Below the pieces are notes generated by a model. It made no database searches. It had not been told where the DNA came from and was given only the letters and a program-made list of their open reading frames with translations. From Crystallibacter permensis (GTDB taxonomy: Bacteria > Actinomycetota > Actinomycetes > Actinomycetales > Micrococcaceae), in NCBI RefSeq assembly GCF_025960875.1, contig NZ_JAODLR010000010.1:62001-126000 (forward strand): a DNA stretch of 64,000 bases. The letters are read 5' to 3'. Position 1 is the first letter of the stretch. Each line of letters begins with the position of its first letter. Shown here piece by piece: positions 1-8,074 of the stretch. The translations under genes and the position numbers were made by a program.

Positions 1-111
1 TGGTTTTATCCGGCCCGGGACTTTTTTTGTTGGCCCTGGCCGCTGCGGACATTCCCCCCAACGATGTTCCGCGCGGCCAGGGCCTTCACCTTTACCCTTC
101 CTCAAAGAAGT

Positions 112-655
112 TCAGTTAACGTTCCCGGTGAGCGTACCGGGCGGCAGCGCCAGTCCTTTGAAGACCGGCTCTTCCGCCGGCGCGGGCCGGCCATCCGGCG
201 GGGTCGGTTTGCCGCGGCCTTCGGGGTTGGCGATTTTGCCGAACCAGGCGTCGTCGTCGGCGTATGCGCGGGGGCTGATCGGCAGCAGGTCCACCGGGTG
301 CACACCCGCGGGCTCCCCCGCAGGCTCCTCCGCGCTTTGGTTGATCTCCAGATCTATCGCGGTGCGTTTTTCCCCGGCCCTGGTTTCGTAGCTGCGCGGC
401 TCGAGCCGGCCCTGGGCAATAACGCGGGTACCTCGGGTGAGGGTTTCGGCGGCGTATTCGGCCGCTTCCCGCCAGACGGAGGACCGCAGGAACAGGGTCT
501 CCCCGTCCTTGTACCCGCCGGCCTCGCGATCAAAGACGCGAGGGGTGGAGGCGATGGTGAAATTCGCGACCGCCGTACCGGAGGCCGTGTGTGAAGCGCA
601 GTTCGGGGTCGGCGGTGAGGTTGCCGGTGACGGTGACGCTGTTTTCGCCTGACAT
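112..655 (-). pseudogene. ssb: single-stranded DNA-binding protein (SSB-like), frameshifted
   Basis: Read from the ATG at 655, the product begins [21 protein letters not shown], the typical SSB OB-fold start. The reading then has to change frame near 583-592 to give [20 protein letters not shown] and the rest of the fold, followed by a Pro/Gly-rich tail ending [13 protein letters not shown] binds single-stranded DNA during replication and recombination, and plasmid or conjugative-element copies are common. The length (about 180 aa) is normal once the frame is repaired. One base has been lost or gained in the first beta strand, so it is a pseudogene or an assembly error. No acidic DDDIPF-type C-terminal tip is seen, which is usual for accessory SSBs. 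Confidence 0.7.
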
Positions 656-694
656 GGTTATGCGGTCCTGTTCTCTGGTTTCGTTCGCGGCGGA

Positions 695-954
695 TCAGCC
701 AGCGGTGGTGTGGGTGAGCGCGGTGACGGCCCGTTGAATACTGTCGGGAAACAGGTGCGACCAGTGGAAGTCGTCGTCGATGACCACGATGGGCGCCTGG
801 GAATACCCGAGTTCCTCACAAACGTAGTCCAGCGCTGCCGGGGTTTCGGTGAGGTCCACGACGTGCGGTTCAATACCTGCGTCCCGAAACTTCTCAATGG
901 TTTTGCGGCAAGGATTGCAGCCGGGTTTCGTGTAAACAAGGAGGAATTATTCAT
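695..954 (-). pseudogene. NrdH/glutaredoxin-like redox protein, frameshifted at the N-terminus
   Basis: The frame ending at 695 reads VYTKPGCNPCRKTIEKF, then DLTETPAALDYVCEELGYSQAPIVVIDDD. This is the CxxC active site and the cis-Pro region (QAPIVV) of a NrdH or glutaredoxin-like thiol protein, which reduces ribonucleotide reductase or other disulfides in the cytoplasm. The in-frame codon shortly before VYTKPG is a TAA. The only sensible start (ATG at 954, MNNSS) lies in another frame, so a one-base shift is needed near 935-945. With that repaired the protein is about 85 aa, normal for the family. It lies just upstream of the ssb-like gene on the same strand. Confidence 0.6.
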
Positions 955-1316
955 CTGATGCATCATCTCCTGTTCCAACGAGGCTGCCGGCCTGCAACCG
1001 CACGGATCTTCCCCCGTGCTTCGCGACCTGTTCCGAGGCAATAGCGACCGGTGCGAGAGTTAGCGGTCCTTCCGTGCACCTCCTTCGATTGCTGATTCCA
1101 CGTCTCGGAACCAGCCTGACAGCTTGTACCGACATTCTGCTGATCTGAAATAGTGGCCGGATCAGGAGTTTCCGTCCCTGGGGGACGGCGCGGTGCGCGG
1201 TTTTCAATCTGATTCCCCCTCCCGATTGATGCACTACATGCAACATACCGTACTATGACAGCAGAATGAAGCTTTTCCTTAAGTCTTTGTCCATGTCGAG
1301 AGAGGAGGTCCTGCGC
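955..1316. other. intergenic stretch, no gene recognised
   Basis: The 360 bases between the NrdH-like gene and the recombinase hold only short overlapping frames with no recognisable product. A strong ribosome-binding site (AGGAGG, 1303-1308) lies at its right edge and sets the recombinase start. Confidence 0.5.
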
Positions 1317-2426
1317 ATGTTTTCGCCTGTTTCGGTAATCGGAGGCCGCGAGGACGTTCGGCACCTGGACCCGGAGGCGGCCGTTTTCGATGGAATGCTT
1401 ACCGGATGGGAGCGGCAGCAGCTAAGCCGCGGGCTGGGCCGCCAGACCATAAAGAACAACCTGTCGTTTATGCGCCGGTTCATGTCCTTCACCGGAGACT
1501 ATCCTTGGCGCTGGCAGGCAGGGGACGTTGAAGACTTCACCGCTTCCCTGCTCTCGCGGCAGCCGCCGCTGGCCCATTCGACCCTGCGTGGCTATCACGC
1601 GAAGATCAGATCCTTCTGCAGTTTCATCACCGACCCCGGATACGGATGGGCAGAGGAATGCGAACAGCGTTTCGGCACCCACCCGATCCAGATCTGCCAT
1701 GACCGCAACACCCTCCACCACCTGGCTGAATTCGAGGCCAAACCGGCCAGGCGGCCCTTCACCTATGACGAACTCGAAGCCTTCTTCGCCCATGCCGACC
1801 GGCAGGTCGACCGGATCGTCGCGGCGGGCAAGAAGGGCGCCCTCGCGGCGCTGCGTGATGCACAGATGTTCAAGACCATCTACGCCTTCGGACTGCGGCG
1901 GACCGAAGCGGTGATGCTGGACCTACCCGATCTGCGGTCCAATCCCCATAGCCCCCAGTGGGGCAGTTTCGGCACCCTCCACGTACGCTTCGGGAAGGCC
2001 TTCAAAGGCGGGCCACCCCGACGGCGTACCGTCCTGGCGGTACCTGAGTTCGACTGGGCGCTGCACGGTCTGCGTCAATGGGTGGAAGAAGCCCGGCCCA
2101 GGTTCGGCTCCCGCAATTCCACGGCTTTATGGATCACCGAGCGCAGTTCCCGCGTCACTGCCCGCCATCTGGACACCAGGTTCGCCGAGCTGCGCCGCGA
2201 GCTGGACCTCGACCAGCACCTCACCCTGCACAGCCTGCGCCATGCCTATGTCACGCACCTGGTTGAATTCGGTTACCCCGAGCGTTTCGTCCAGGAACAG
2301 GTCGGCCACTCGTACGCCTCGACGACCGCGATCTACACCTCGGTCAGCAACGACTACAAAAACCGGATCCTTGCCAAGGCCTTGGCAAGGATCTACCACC
2401 CCGAGCAGCAAGGACAGCACCCATGA
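1317..2426 (+). CDS. tyrosine recombinase (phage-integrase family)
   Basis: A 369-residue site-specific recombinase. The catalytic set is complete: Arg194 in GLRRTE, Lys near 230, H305-x-x-R308 in HSLRHAYVTHL, His331 in GHSYAST and the nucleophile Tyr340 in AIYTSV. An N-terminal SAM-like core-binding domain (about 25-115) precedes it. An earlier in-frame ATG exists at 1266, but AGGAGG at 1303-1308 sits 8 bases before the ATG at 1317, so that start is preferred. The stop overlaps the next gene by 4 bases (ATGA), and the two following genes appear co-transcribed. It is probably the active recombinase of a three-gene mobile module. The att site cannot be identified from one copy. Confidence 0.85.
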   Translation: MFSPVSVIGGREDVRHLDPEAAVFDGMLTGWERQQLSRGLGRQTIKNNLSFMRRFMSFTGDYPWRWQAGDVEDFTASLLSRQPPLAHSTLRGYHAKIRSFCSFITDPGYGWAEECEQRFGTHPIQICHDRNTLHHLAEFEAKPARRPFTYDELEAFFAHADRQVDRIVAAGKKGALAALRDAQMFKTIYAFGLRRTEAVMLDLPDLRSNPHSPQWGSFGTLHVRFGKAFKGGPPRRRTVLAVPEFDWALHGLRQWVEEARPRFGSRNSTALWITERSSRVTARHLDTRFAELRRELDLDQHLTLHSLRHAYVTHLVEFGYPERFVQEQVGHSYASTTAIYTSVSNDYKNRILAKALARIYHPEQQGQHP

Positions 2427-2764
2427 GCGACGGCTACAGCATCACCTGGAACATCCGGCAGCTGATGGCCGCTAAAGGCCTCTTCCACACCACCGACATG
2501 GTCCCGCTGCTGGCCGAGCGCGGCATCACGCTCTCCCGGGAGCAGGTCTACCGGCTCGTGACCTCCACTCCCGCCCGGCTCAACCTCGAAGTACTGGCAG
2601 CGTTCTGCGACATCCTCGGCTGCACCCCCAATGACCTGATCAGCTTCACTGCCCGTACCGCCGAGAAACCTTTGGACCAGACCGCCTCCGGCGAAACACC
2701 CGGACCCCGGCGGATCGGCGACCTGCGGCCCCTTCCCGCCACCATCCGCCGACCCGAACAATAA
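2423..2764 (+). CDS. small XRE/Cro-type helix-turn-helix protein of the recombinase module
   Basis: The 113-residue product carries a Cro/XRE-type HTH, with the recognition region LAERGITLSREQVYRLVTS and LNLEVLAAFCDILGCTPNDLI, the latter typical of YozG-like small regulators. The C-terminal 35 residues are Pro/Arg-rich and probably disordered. It overlaps the tyrosine recombinase by 4 bases and is followed after 8 bases by the zinc-finger protein. It is therefore likely a regulator or directionality factor of that element, which is inference from position. Confidence 0.75.
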   Translation: MSDGYSITWNIRQLMAAKGLFHTTDMVPLLAERGITLSREQVYRLVTSTPARLNLEVLAAFCDILGCTPNDLISFTARTAEKPLDQTASGETPGPRRIGDLRPLPATIRRPEQ

Positions 2765-2772
2765 ACACTCAG

Positions 2773-4764
2773 GTGCCTCCGTCCTCTCCTGCCGCTCCCC
2801 CGCGCCTTACCGCCCGCGACCGGCTCATCACCGCACTGCAGGAACTCCCCGGGCCCACCGCACGGATCGGCAGGAAGGACCTGTCCACACTGGTCGACGC
2901 CGTGGCCCGCTCCCCGAAGAGCCAGGGCGTGCTGCGCCGCTATGTTCTCAGCCGGCCCGGCTTCACCACCGACGCCGACCCCTACATGCCCCGCCTGGCC
3001 CAACAACTGCTGCGCGCCACGCAGGACGCAGGCATCGCAGGGATCATCCTGCCCCGCTGCATGGCCTGCAACGAACCCCGCTTCCTCGTCCAAACCATGC
3101 GCAACGGCCAACGGGCCTGCTTCCCCTGCACCACAAAGCAATACATCCGCAACTGCGGAATCTGCGCCGAACCCCGGAGAATCAACACGGTCCGTAACGG
3201 CGTGGATTACTGCCAGCGGTGCTGGCGGAAAGACCCGGCCTCCTTTAAGGAATGCTCCGGATGCGGCAGGTACGGCACCATCGAAAAAAGATCCCCGCAA
3301 GGCCTGCTCTGCCCCCGCTGCGCGCCCGGGACGATCGCCGCCTGCCACAGCTGCGCCAAGACCGGCCGCATCAGGGGATACCTGCTGGGCGGCCCGCAGT
3401 GCGAACCTTGCCACCACCGGATCCGCCGCGTCCCGGCCGCATGCCCCCACTGCCACGGCAACAAAATCATCGCCTATCTGGACTCCACCGGCACCCCGTG
3501 CTGCGCCTCCTGCGCCGGAGTTCCGCCCCGCCGTAGCTGCACCGACTGCGGCGCCGAAGAGAATCTCTACGGCCGGCGATGCTGCTCCTGCGAGGTCCGG
3601 GAACGCAGCCTGGACCTGATCACCGACAACCAGGGCGTTCTCAATACTGTTTTCGTACCGGTCCGGCAGCAACTGCTCGCCAGTTCACGCAGCACGTCCA
3701 TCGCCCACTGGATCCGCCGCAGCGCCTCGGCCCGGCTGATCCGCCGCTTCGTGAACAATGAACTCACCCTCGACCACGCATCCCTTGATGGCTGTCCCCG
3801 GACCAGTGCAACGGACTACGTCCGCAGCCTGTTCATCGCCACCGGGCTGCTCCCCCAGCGCGATGAAAACCTGCACCGCTTCGAAACCTGGACCACGGCC
3901 TTCCTGGGCAGCCTGCCTCAGGAGACACGCACCTATCTCGAGCCCTACCTGCGCTGGATCATCGGCCGGCAGCTCCGCCTGCAAGCACGCACCGGACCGA
4001 CCAAGGACAGCACGCTCTCCCAGGCCCGGCAAAAAGGACAAACCGCCGCCGGTTTCATGCAGCACCTGGCCGGTCTGGGGCTCGAACCTGCGCAAGCCAG
4101 CCAATCCGCACTCGATGGCTATGTGCTGGAAAACCCGCGAAGCAAGCCGCTCCTGGCCGCTTTCCTGACCTGGGCCGCAGCTGATACCGATATGCCCAAG
4201 CTTCGGCTTCATGTCCCGCAGCCGGGGTATCCCTCTTCCACCATGTCGGAGCAGGACTACTGGGCCACCATCGACCGGCTGCAAACAGACGACGGTATTC
4301 CGCTGCACGTCAGGATCACCGGTTTGTTCGTCGGCCTCTATGCGCAAACCCTCACCAGCATCACCACACTTACGCTCAACGACATTGTCATTGATGATCG
4401 TCAGGTATCCGTGCGCTTTGGCCTCTCCCCAATTCAGACCCACGGTAATCTCGCAGCCCTGATCGCAGAGCATCAGCGGGCGGCCAAGCCCTGGGCGATG
4501 GACGAAACGGCGCCTTGGTTATTCCCTGCCCCGCAGCCCGGACGCCACCTCTCGCCGTCGGCCCTCTCGGCCGGACTCTCGAAATGCGGCATCAAAGCCA
4601 CTCCCCTGCGTAACGCCGGACTGATCAACCTTGCCGCCCACATCCCCATCGCCCCCTTGTGCGATCTGACCGGGCTCGGCACCCTGGCCGCTGCCCGCTG
4701 GGCCGACACAGCGGCACGATCCTGGAACAACTACCCACAACTCAGGACCGCTCCACGGAATTAG
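2773..4764 (+). CDS. zinc-finger protein with a degenerate tyrosine-recombinase domain
   Basis: A 663-residue protein starting at GTG. Residues 96-273 hold twelve CxxC pairs (C96/C99, C116/C119, C128/C131, C147/C150, C161/C164, C180/C183, C191/C194, C210/C213, C224/C227, C244/C247, C256/C259, C270/C273), i.e. about six zinc ribbons. The C-terminal 270 residues follow the layout of a tyrosine recombinase, but the key positions are lost: the box-I segment reads LYAQTLTSITTL with Thr528 where Arg is expected, and the HxxR box reads TPLRN (610-614). Only a terminal Tyr654 remains. It probably binds DNA and assists the neighbouring active recombinase rather than cutting DNA. Size and gene order recall the TnpB partner of Tn554-type elements (inference). 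Confidence 0.7.
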   Translation: MPPSSPAAPPRLTARDRLITALQELPGPTARIGRKDLSTLVDAVARSPKSQGVLRRYVLSRPGFTTDADPYMPRLAQQLLRATQDAGIAGIILPRCMACNEPRFLVQTMRNGQRACFPCTTKQYIRNCGICAEPRRINTVRNGVDYCQRCWRKDPASFKECSGCGRYGTIEKRSPQGLLCPRCAPGTIAACHSCAKTGRIRGYLLGGPQCEPCHHRIRRVPAACPHCHGNKIIAYLDSTGTPCCASCAGVPPRRSCTDCGAEENLYGRRCCSCEVRERSLDLITDNQGVLNTVFVPVRQQLLASSRSTSIAHWIRRSASARLIRRFVNNELTLDHASLDGCPRTSATDYVRSLFIATGLLPQRDENLHRFETWTTAFLGSLPQETRTYLEPYLRWIIGRQLRLQARTGPTKDSTLSQARQKGQTAAGFMQHLAGLGLEPAQASQSALDGYVLENPRSKPLLAAFLTWAAADTDMPKLRLHVPQPGYPSSTMSEQDYWATIDRLQTDDGIPLHVRITGLFVGLYAQTLTSITTLTLNDIVIDDRQVSVRFGLSPIQTHGNLAALIAEHQRAAKPWAMDETAPWLFPAPQPGRHLSPSALSAGLSKCGIKATPLRNAGLINLAAHIPIAPLCDLTGLGTLAAARWADTAARSWNNYPQLRTAPRN

Positions 4765-4795
4765 AGCGCACCGCGCCGCCCGATCCGATGCCGGA

Positions 4796-5188
4796 TTACT
4801 TGTTTTCGAGGCTGGCTATGAAGTCATCAGCCCGTTCGAGATTGAGTGCGAGCTTGTCCCTTTTTTCATTGGCCCGGCGGATGTAGCTCTCCAACAGTTC
4901 CCTCTCACGCGGGTGGGCGGCGCCGTCAGCGAGAGTATCAACAACCTCGAGCAGTTCAGCCATTTCCTCCAACGTGAAGCCCAGGGGCTTCATCGAGCGG
5001 ATCACGATCAAGCGCTGCAGATCCGAGTCCGTATAAACACGGAACCCTCCCTCCGTCCGCGTGGTTGCGGGCAGGAGCCCGATCTCGTCATAGTGGCGGA
5101 TGGTGCGCAGCGACAGCCCCGTAGCATCGGCCAATTCACCAATATGCATCGTCCGCGCCTGGGTGGCTGTTCCTTTGGATTTGTTCAC
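4796..5188 (-). CDS. MerR-family transcriptional regulator
   Basis: A 130-residue MerR protein starting at GTG 5188. The N-terminal winged HTH is clear (MHIGELADATGLSLRTIRHYDEIGLL, then TEGGFRVYTDSDLQRL), followed by a long dimerisation helix rich in Arg/Glu. No C-terminal Cys cluster of metal sensors is present, so the effector is unknown. The gene is divergent from the SulP transporter with a dyad operator between them, which suggests it controls that transporter and itself. Confidence 0.9.
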   Translation of the reverse strand: MNKSKGTATQARTMHIGELADATGLSLRTIRHYDEIGLLPATTRTEGGFRVYTDSDLQRLIVIRSMKPLGFTLEEMAELLEVVDTLADGAAHPRERELLESYIRRANEKRDKLALNLERADDFIASLENK

Positions 5189-5222
5189 AGTCCAAGTCTC
5201 CCTCTTCCCAAGGATTACAACC

Positions 5223-5247
5223 CTACCCTCACGTTAGGTTAGGGTAG
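5223..5247. promoter_or_regulatory. dyad operator between merR and sulP
   Basis: CTACCCT (5223-5229) and AGGGTAG (5241-5247) form a perfect inverted repeat separated by 11 bases. It lies 35 bases outside the merR start and upstream of the SulP gene, the usual position of a MerR operator set inside a promoter spacer. Confidence 0.65.
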
Positions 5248-5371
5248 TAACCGGCCTGCGGAACGAGCAGTTGCCGACAGACGCTTTCTTCTGCGCAGCG
5301 TGGCGCATCCCTCGGACTCTTTTGTAACCGAAGGCCTGCCGTGCCTTCTTGACAGTGAATGGAGCCTTGAA

Positions 5372-6895
5372 TTGGCCACCACAACAGCCGGCAGCAAGCC
5401 GGCCCTTTCTCCCGAGGAGCGCCAGTCCGTGCTGCGCACCCTCAAATCCCCGCGCCTGCTCAAGACCGAAGTCCTGGCCGGACTCGTCGTCGCCCTGGCG
5501 CTCATTCCCGAAGCGATTGCCTTCTCCATCATCGCAGGAGTGGACCCGCGGCTTGGACTGTTCGCGGCGTTCACCATGGCGGTCTCGATCGCTTTCCTGG
5601 GCGGGCGCCCCGCCATGATCTCCGCGGCAACCGGCGCCGTTGCACTGGTAATCGCCCCCTTGGTCGACAGCCACGGCATCGACTACTTCATCGCAGCGGT
5701 AATCCTCGCCGGTGTCCTGCAGGTGCTGCTGGCACTGGCGGGCGTAGCCAAACTGATGCGCTTCATCCCCCGCCAGGTAATGGTCGGCTTCGTCAACGCC
5801 CTCGCGATCCTGATCTTCATGTCCCAGGTCCCCGAACTCCTCGGCGTCCCGTGGCTGGTCTACCCGCTGACCGCCCTCGGGCTGGCCATCGTCTTCGGCC
5901 TGCCGAAGCTGACCAACGTAGTTCCCGCCCCGCTGGTGGCCATCATCGTCCTGACGCTCATCACAGTCCTGGCCGCCATCACCGTTCCCACCGTGGGCGA
6001 CAAGGGCGACCTGCCGGACAGCCTCCCGACACTGTTCTTCCCCAACGTGCCGCTGAACTTCGAGACACTGCAGATCCTGTTCCCCTATTCGCTGGCCATG
6101 GCCTTCGTCGGCCTGCTCGAATCCCTGATGACCGCGAAGCTCGTCGACGACATCACCGACACCCGCTCGGGCAAGACCCGGGAGTCCTGGGGCCAGGGTG
6201 CGGCGAACATCATCACCGGGTTCTTCGGCGGCATGGGCGGCTGCGCCATGATCGGCCAAACCATGATCAACGTGAAGGCCTCCGGCGCCCGCACCCGGAT
6301 CTCCACATTCCTGGCCGGCATGTTTCTGCTCCTCCTGGTGGTCAGCCTCGGCGACATTGTCGCACTGATCCCCATGGCCGCCCTGGTAGCCGTGATGATC
6401 TTCGTGTCCATCGCCACCTTCGACTGGCACAGCATCCAGCCCTCGACACTGAAAATGATGCCCAAGAGCGAAACCGCCGTCATGCTGGCCACCGTCATCG
6501 TGACCGTGTGGACGCATAACCTGGCGATCGGCGTCGGGGTGGGCGTCCTGACCGCCATGGTCCTTTTCGCGCGGCGCGTGGCACACTTCGTGAGCGTCGA
6601 CCGGACCGTAATGGAACTCAACGGGGAAAAGGTGGCCACCTATGTCGTGGACGGCGAACTGTTCTTCGCCTCCTCCAATGACCTCTACACTCAGTTCGAA
6701 TACGCGCACGACCCGGACAAAGTCATCATCGACATGCATGCCTCACACCTCTGGGATGCCTCCACGATTGCCGCCTTGGACGCGATAACCGAGAAGTACC
6801 ACCGGCACGGCAAAGACGTGGAAATCATCGGCCTTAACTCCGCCAGCGTGCTCATGCGCGAACGCATGGCCGGAAAACTCGGCGGCGGCCACTAA
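5372..6895 (+). CDS. SulP-family anion transporter with STAS domain
   Basis: A membrane permease of about 507 residues. The hydrophobic core has SulP signatures (AGLVVALALIPEAIAFSIIAGVDP near the N-terminus, then GLLESLMTAKLVDD and GFFGGMGGCAMIGQTMIN). A C-terminal cytoplasmic STAS domain follows (YVVDGELFFASSNDLYTQFEY to the end). The family moves sulfate, bicarbonate or other anions; the substrate cannot be read here. A GTG at 5300 would add 24 residues but has no ribosome site, while GGAG lies 7 bases before TTG 5372, so that start is chosen. It is probably controlled by the divergent MerR protein. Confidence 0.88.
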   Translation: MATTTAGSKPALSPEERQSVLRTLKSPRLLKTEVLAGLVVALALIPEAIAFSIIAGVDPRLGLFAAFTMAVSIAFLGGRPAMISAATGAVALVIAPLVDSHGIDYFIAAVILAGVLQVLLALAGVAKLMRFIPRQVMVGFVNALAILIFMSQVPELLGVPWLVYPLTALGLAIVFGLPKLTNVVPAPLVAIIVLTLITVLAAITVPTVGDKGDLPDSLPTLFFPNVPLNFETLQILFPYSLAMAFVGLLESLMTAKLVDDITDTRSGKTRESWGQGAANIITGFFGGMGGCAMIGQTMINVKASGARTRISTFLAGMFLLLLVVSLGDIVALIPMAALVAVMIFVSIATFDWHSIQPSTLKMMPKSETAVMLATVIVTVWTHNLAIGVGVGVLTAMVLFARRVAHFVSVDRTVMELNGEKVATYVVDGELFFASSNDLYTQFEYAHDPDKVIIDMHASHLWDASTIAALDAITEKYHRHGKDVEIIGLNSASVLMRERMAGKLGGGH

Positions 6896-6983
6896 GCACC
6901 AGCAGGAATAATCAGAACAGGCCGCATACGCGGCCGAACAACTCCAGAACGGGCTGCACTGTCGAGAGCCCGTGGATGGCAAG

Positions 6984-7024
6984 AATAGGAACTGCCCGCG
7001 ACCTCGCCGCGGGCAGTTCCTATT
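6984..7024 (+). terminator. strong hairpin terminator after sulP
   Basis: A near-perfect stem of about 17 bp, AATAGGAACTGCCCGCG paired with CGCGGGCAGTTCCTATT around a short loop, lies 90 bases after the SulP stop. It can act on either strand. Confidence 0.8.
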
Positions 7025-7163
7025 CGATTAACGCAACTTACGAATAATGCAGTTACACCAGTACGTGGGAGTAGTCATGTTCAGTCCTGCGTTTCGTATC
7101 AGCTTTGGTGAGGTTCGTCTGGATGACTTGATACCTCTATTCTAGCGTTCATTCATCTGAATG

Positions 7164-7178
7164 ACTAGGGGTTTTGCC
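7164..7178. repeat. 15-bp direct repeat, left copy
   Basis: ACTAGGGGTTTTGCC occurs here and again at 7734-7748, on either side of the 7251-7722 transposon remnant. Weaker similarity continues past each copy (both reach GTCCGGGAGCC after 40-60 bases). The remnant therefore sits between two related flanks. The rest of 7025-7250 holds no gene. Confidence 0.6.
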
Positions 7179-7250
7179 GCGTATTCTAGGGGTTTTTATC
7201 CCCCCTACCTTGTCGGTTGGTCCGGGAGCCTGCGGCGGGGCAGGCATTTT

Positions 7251-7298
7251 TGTCACTTTCAGAAGTCGTCTGCACGGAATGTCCGAAGTCGACCGCAC
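7251..7298 (+). repeat. left terminal repeat of the Tn402-type remnant
   Basis: TGTCACTTTCAGAAGTCG begins the repeat. Two motif copies follow: AGAAGTCGTCTGCAC (7261-7275) and CGAAGTCGACCGCAC (7284-7298). Such tandem 15-20 bp motifs are the TniA/TnsB-type transposase binding sites of this family. The same pair recurs at 25927-25975 in the same orientation. Confidence 0.7.
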
Positions 7299-7305
7299 AA
7301 GCGAA

Positions 7306-7530
7306 TTAGGGGCCGGAGAGTTTTGGCTCTGCGCGTCGGATGGCACGGTAGACGGTAGACCTGCCTACAGAGAACAGCTCGGCCAGCTCCCGCGTGCTGT
7401 ACTCGTCCGAGGCGTGGAGCTTGTTGACGTGAGCTTCTTGCTTTGACTGTGAGTTTCGGCTGTTTGCCACGGTGCCGCCCCTTGGACTTTTCGACCTCAT
7501 TCCTTCGCGTGTGCGGTTCCGGATCCCCAA
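7306..7530 (-). pseudogene. serine resolvase, C-terminal fragment
   Basis: The visible product ends EYSTRELAELFSVGRSTVYRAIRR, the Hin-type helix-turn-helix that closes small serine recombinases. The N-terminal catalytic domain with its active Ser is absent. It lies between the two ends of the Tn402-type remnant, so it is probably the tail of the element's former resolvase gene. Confidence 0.6.
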
Positions 7531-7566
7531 CTGACACCGCCTCCCGTGGACTGCTGTGTCGATTCA

Positions 7567-7722
7567 TGCAGCGGACTCCTGAGAACGTACAGCGTTGTGC
7601 ACACGACTTCTAAGCAAGAAGACCGATTGTGCACAGGACTCCTGACAATCCAATTTCAATAGTCCCCTGCACGAAGCCCGTCATTTCGCCTGACGGTGTG
7701 CAGTCGGCTTCTGAAAATGACA
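7567..7722 (-). repeat. right terminal repeat and transposase-site array
   Basis: Four related motifs in one orientation begin near 7567 (TGCAGCGGACTCCTGA), 7598 (TGCACACGACTTCTAA), 7630 (TGCACAGGACTCCTGA) and 7699 (TGCAGTCGGCTTCTGA). The first three are spaced 31-32 bases, three helical turns. The last runs into the outer end AAAATGACA at 7714-7722. This is the multi-site end expected for a TniA/TnsB-type transposase. Confidence 0.65.
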
Positions 7723-7733
7723 GCGGTTGTGAC

Positions 7734-7884
7734 ACTAGGGGTTTTGCCCAATTTTTGGTGCGTCCGGGAGCCCATGGTGAGTCAGGTATTTGCTGCGGTT
7801 GAGCCTGGTTGTGAACCCTTCCGGCGCCTGGTTTCGCGGTTGCTGTGCATGGTGGTCCCGCTCCCCCACCCCGTCGTCCCCAGC
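7734..7884. repeat. flank containing repeats shared with 7164 and 44777
   Basis: 7734-7748 repeats ACTAGGGGTTTTGCC of 7164-7178. 7807-7884 closely resembles 44777-44855: both start GGTTGTGAACCCTT and reach GTGGTCCC, a C-rich tract and GTCGTCCCCAGC. The 44777 copy begins exactly at a Tn402-type end, so this copy shows the sequence without the transposon. From here to 8074 no gene is recognised. Confidence 0.6.
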
Positions 7885-8074
7885 CGGATTTTTGCTTTGG
7901 GGTTTTCTGTTTGCCTGGTGCTTCCCGGGCGCGAACGTCCTACATTGGGGCTATGGACAGCGCGGAGCACACCCGGGATGCTGAACGTTACTGTCCCGGG
8001 GCTCCTGGTGGATGTCGTGTCCTTTCACCGCGAGGAGATCGAAGGCCACGAAGTGGCCCGGCTGCCCGCGCACC

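Larger units (their letters stand above)
7251..7722. mobile_element. remnant of a Tn402/Tn5053-type transposon (both ends, resolvase tail)
   Basis: The left end begins TGTCACTTTCAGAAG and the right end, read inward from 7722, begins TGTCATTTTCAGAAG. Both match the outer sequence known for Tn402/Tn5053-family inverted repeats (TGTCATTTTCAGAAG...CTGCAC). Inside lie further short copies of the CTGCAC-type motif and the C-terminal coding part of a serine resolvase, but no tniABQ. The 5-bp flanks differ (ATTTT left, GCGGT right), so no target duplication is left. It looks like an internal deletion product of a larger element. Confidence 0.7.

Noticed and set aside
5234-6739. 501-aa leftward frame opposite sulP
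   Set aside because: Rich in His, Gly, Asp and Gln with no domain. It is the antisense of a clear SulP gene; such frames are common in high-GC DNA.
7560-7722. Regular 31-32 bp repeats considered as a CRISPR array or replication iterons
   Set aside because: The repeats are short (about 16 bp) and imperfect, with no cas or rep gene nearby, and the last one forms the outer end of a Tn402-type element. Transposase sites explain them better.
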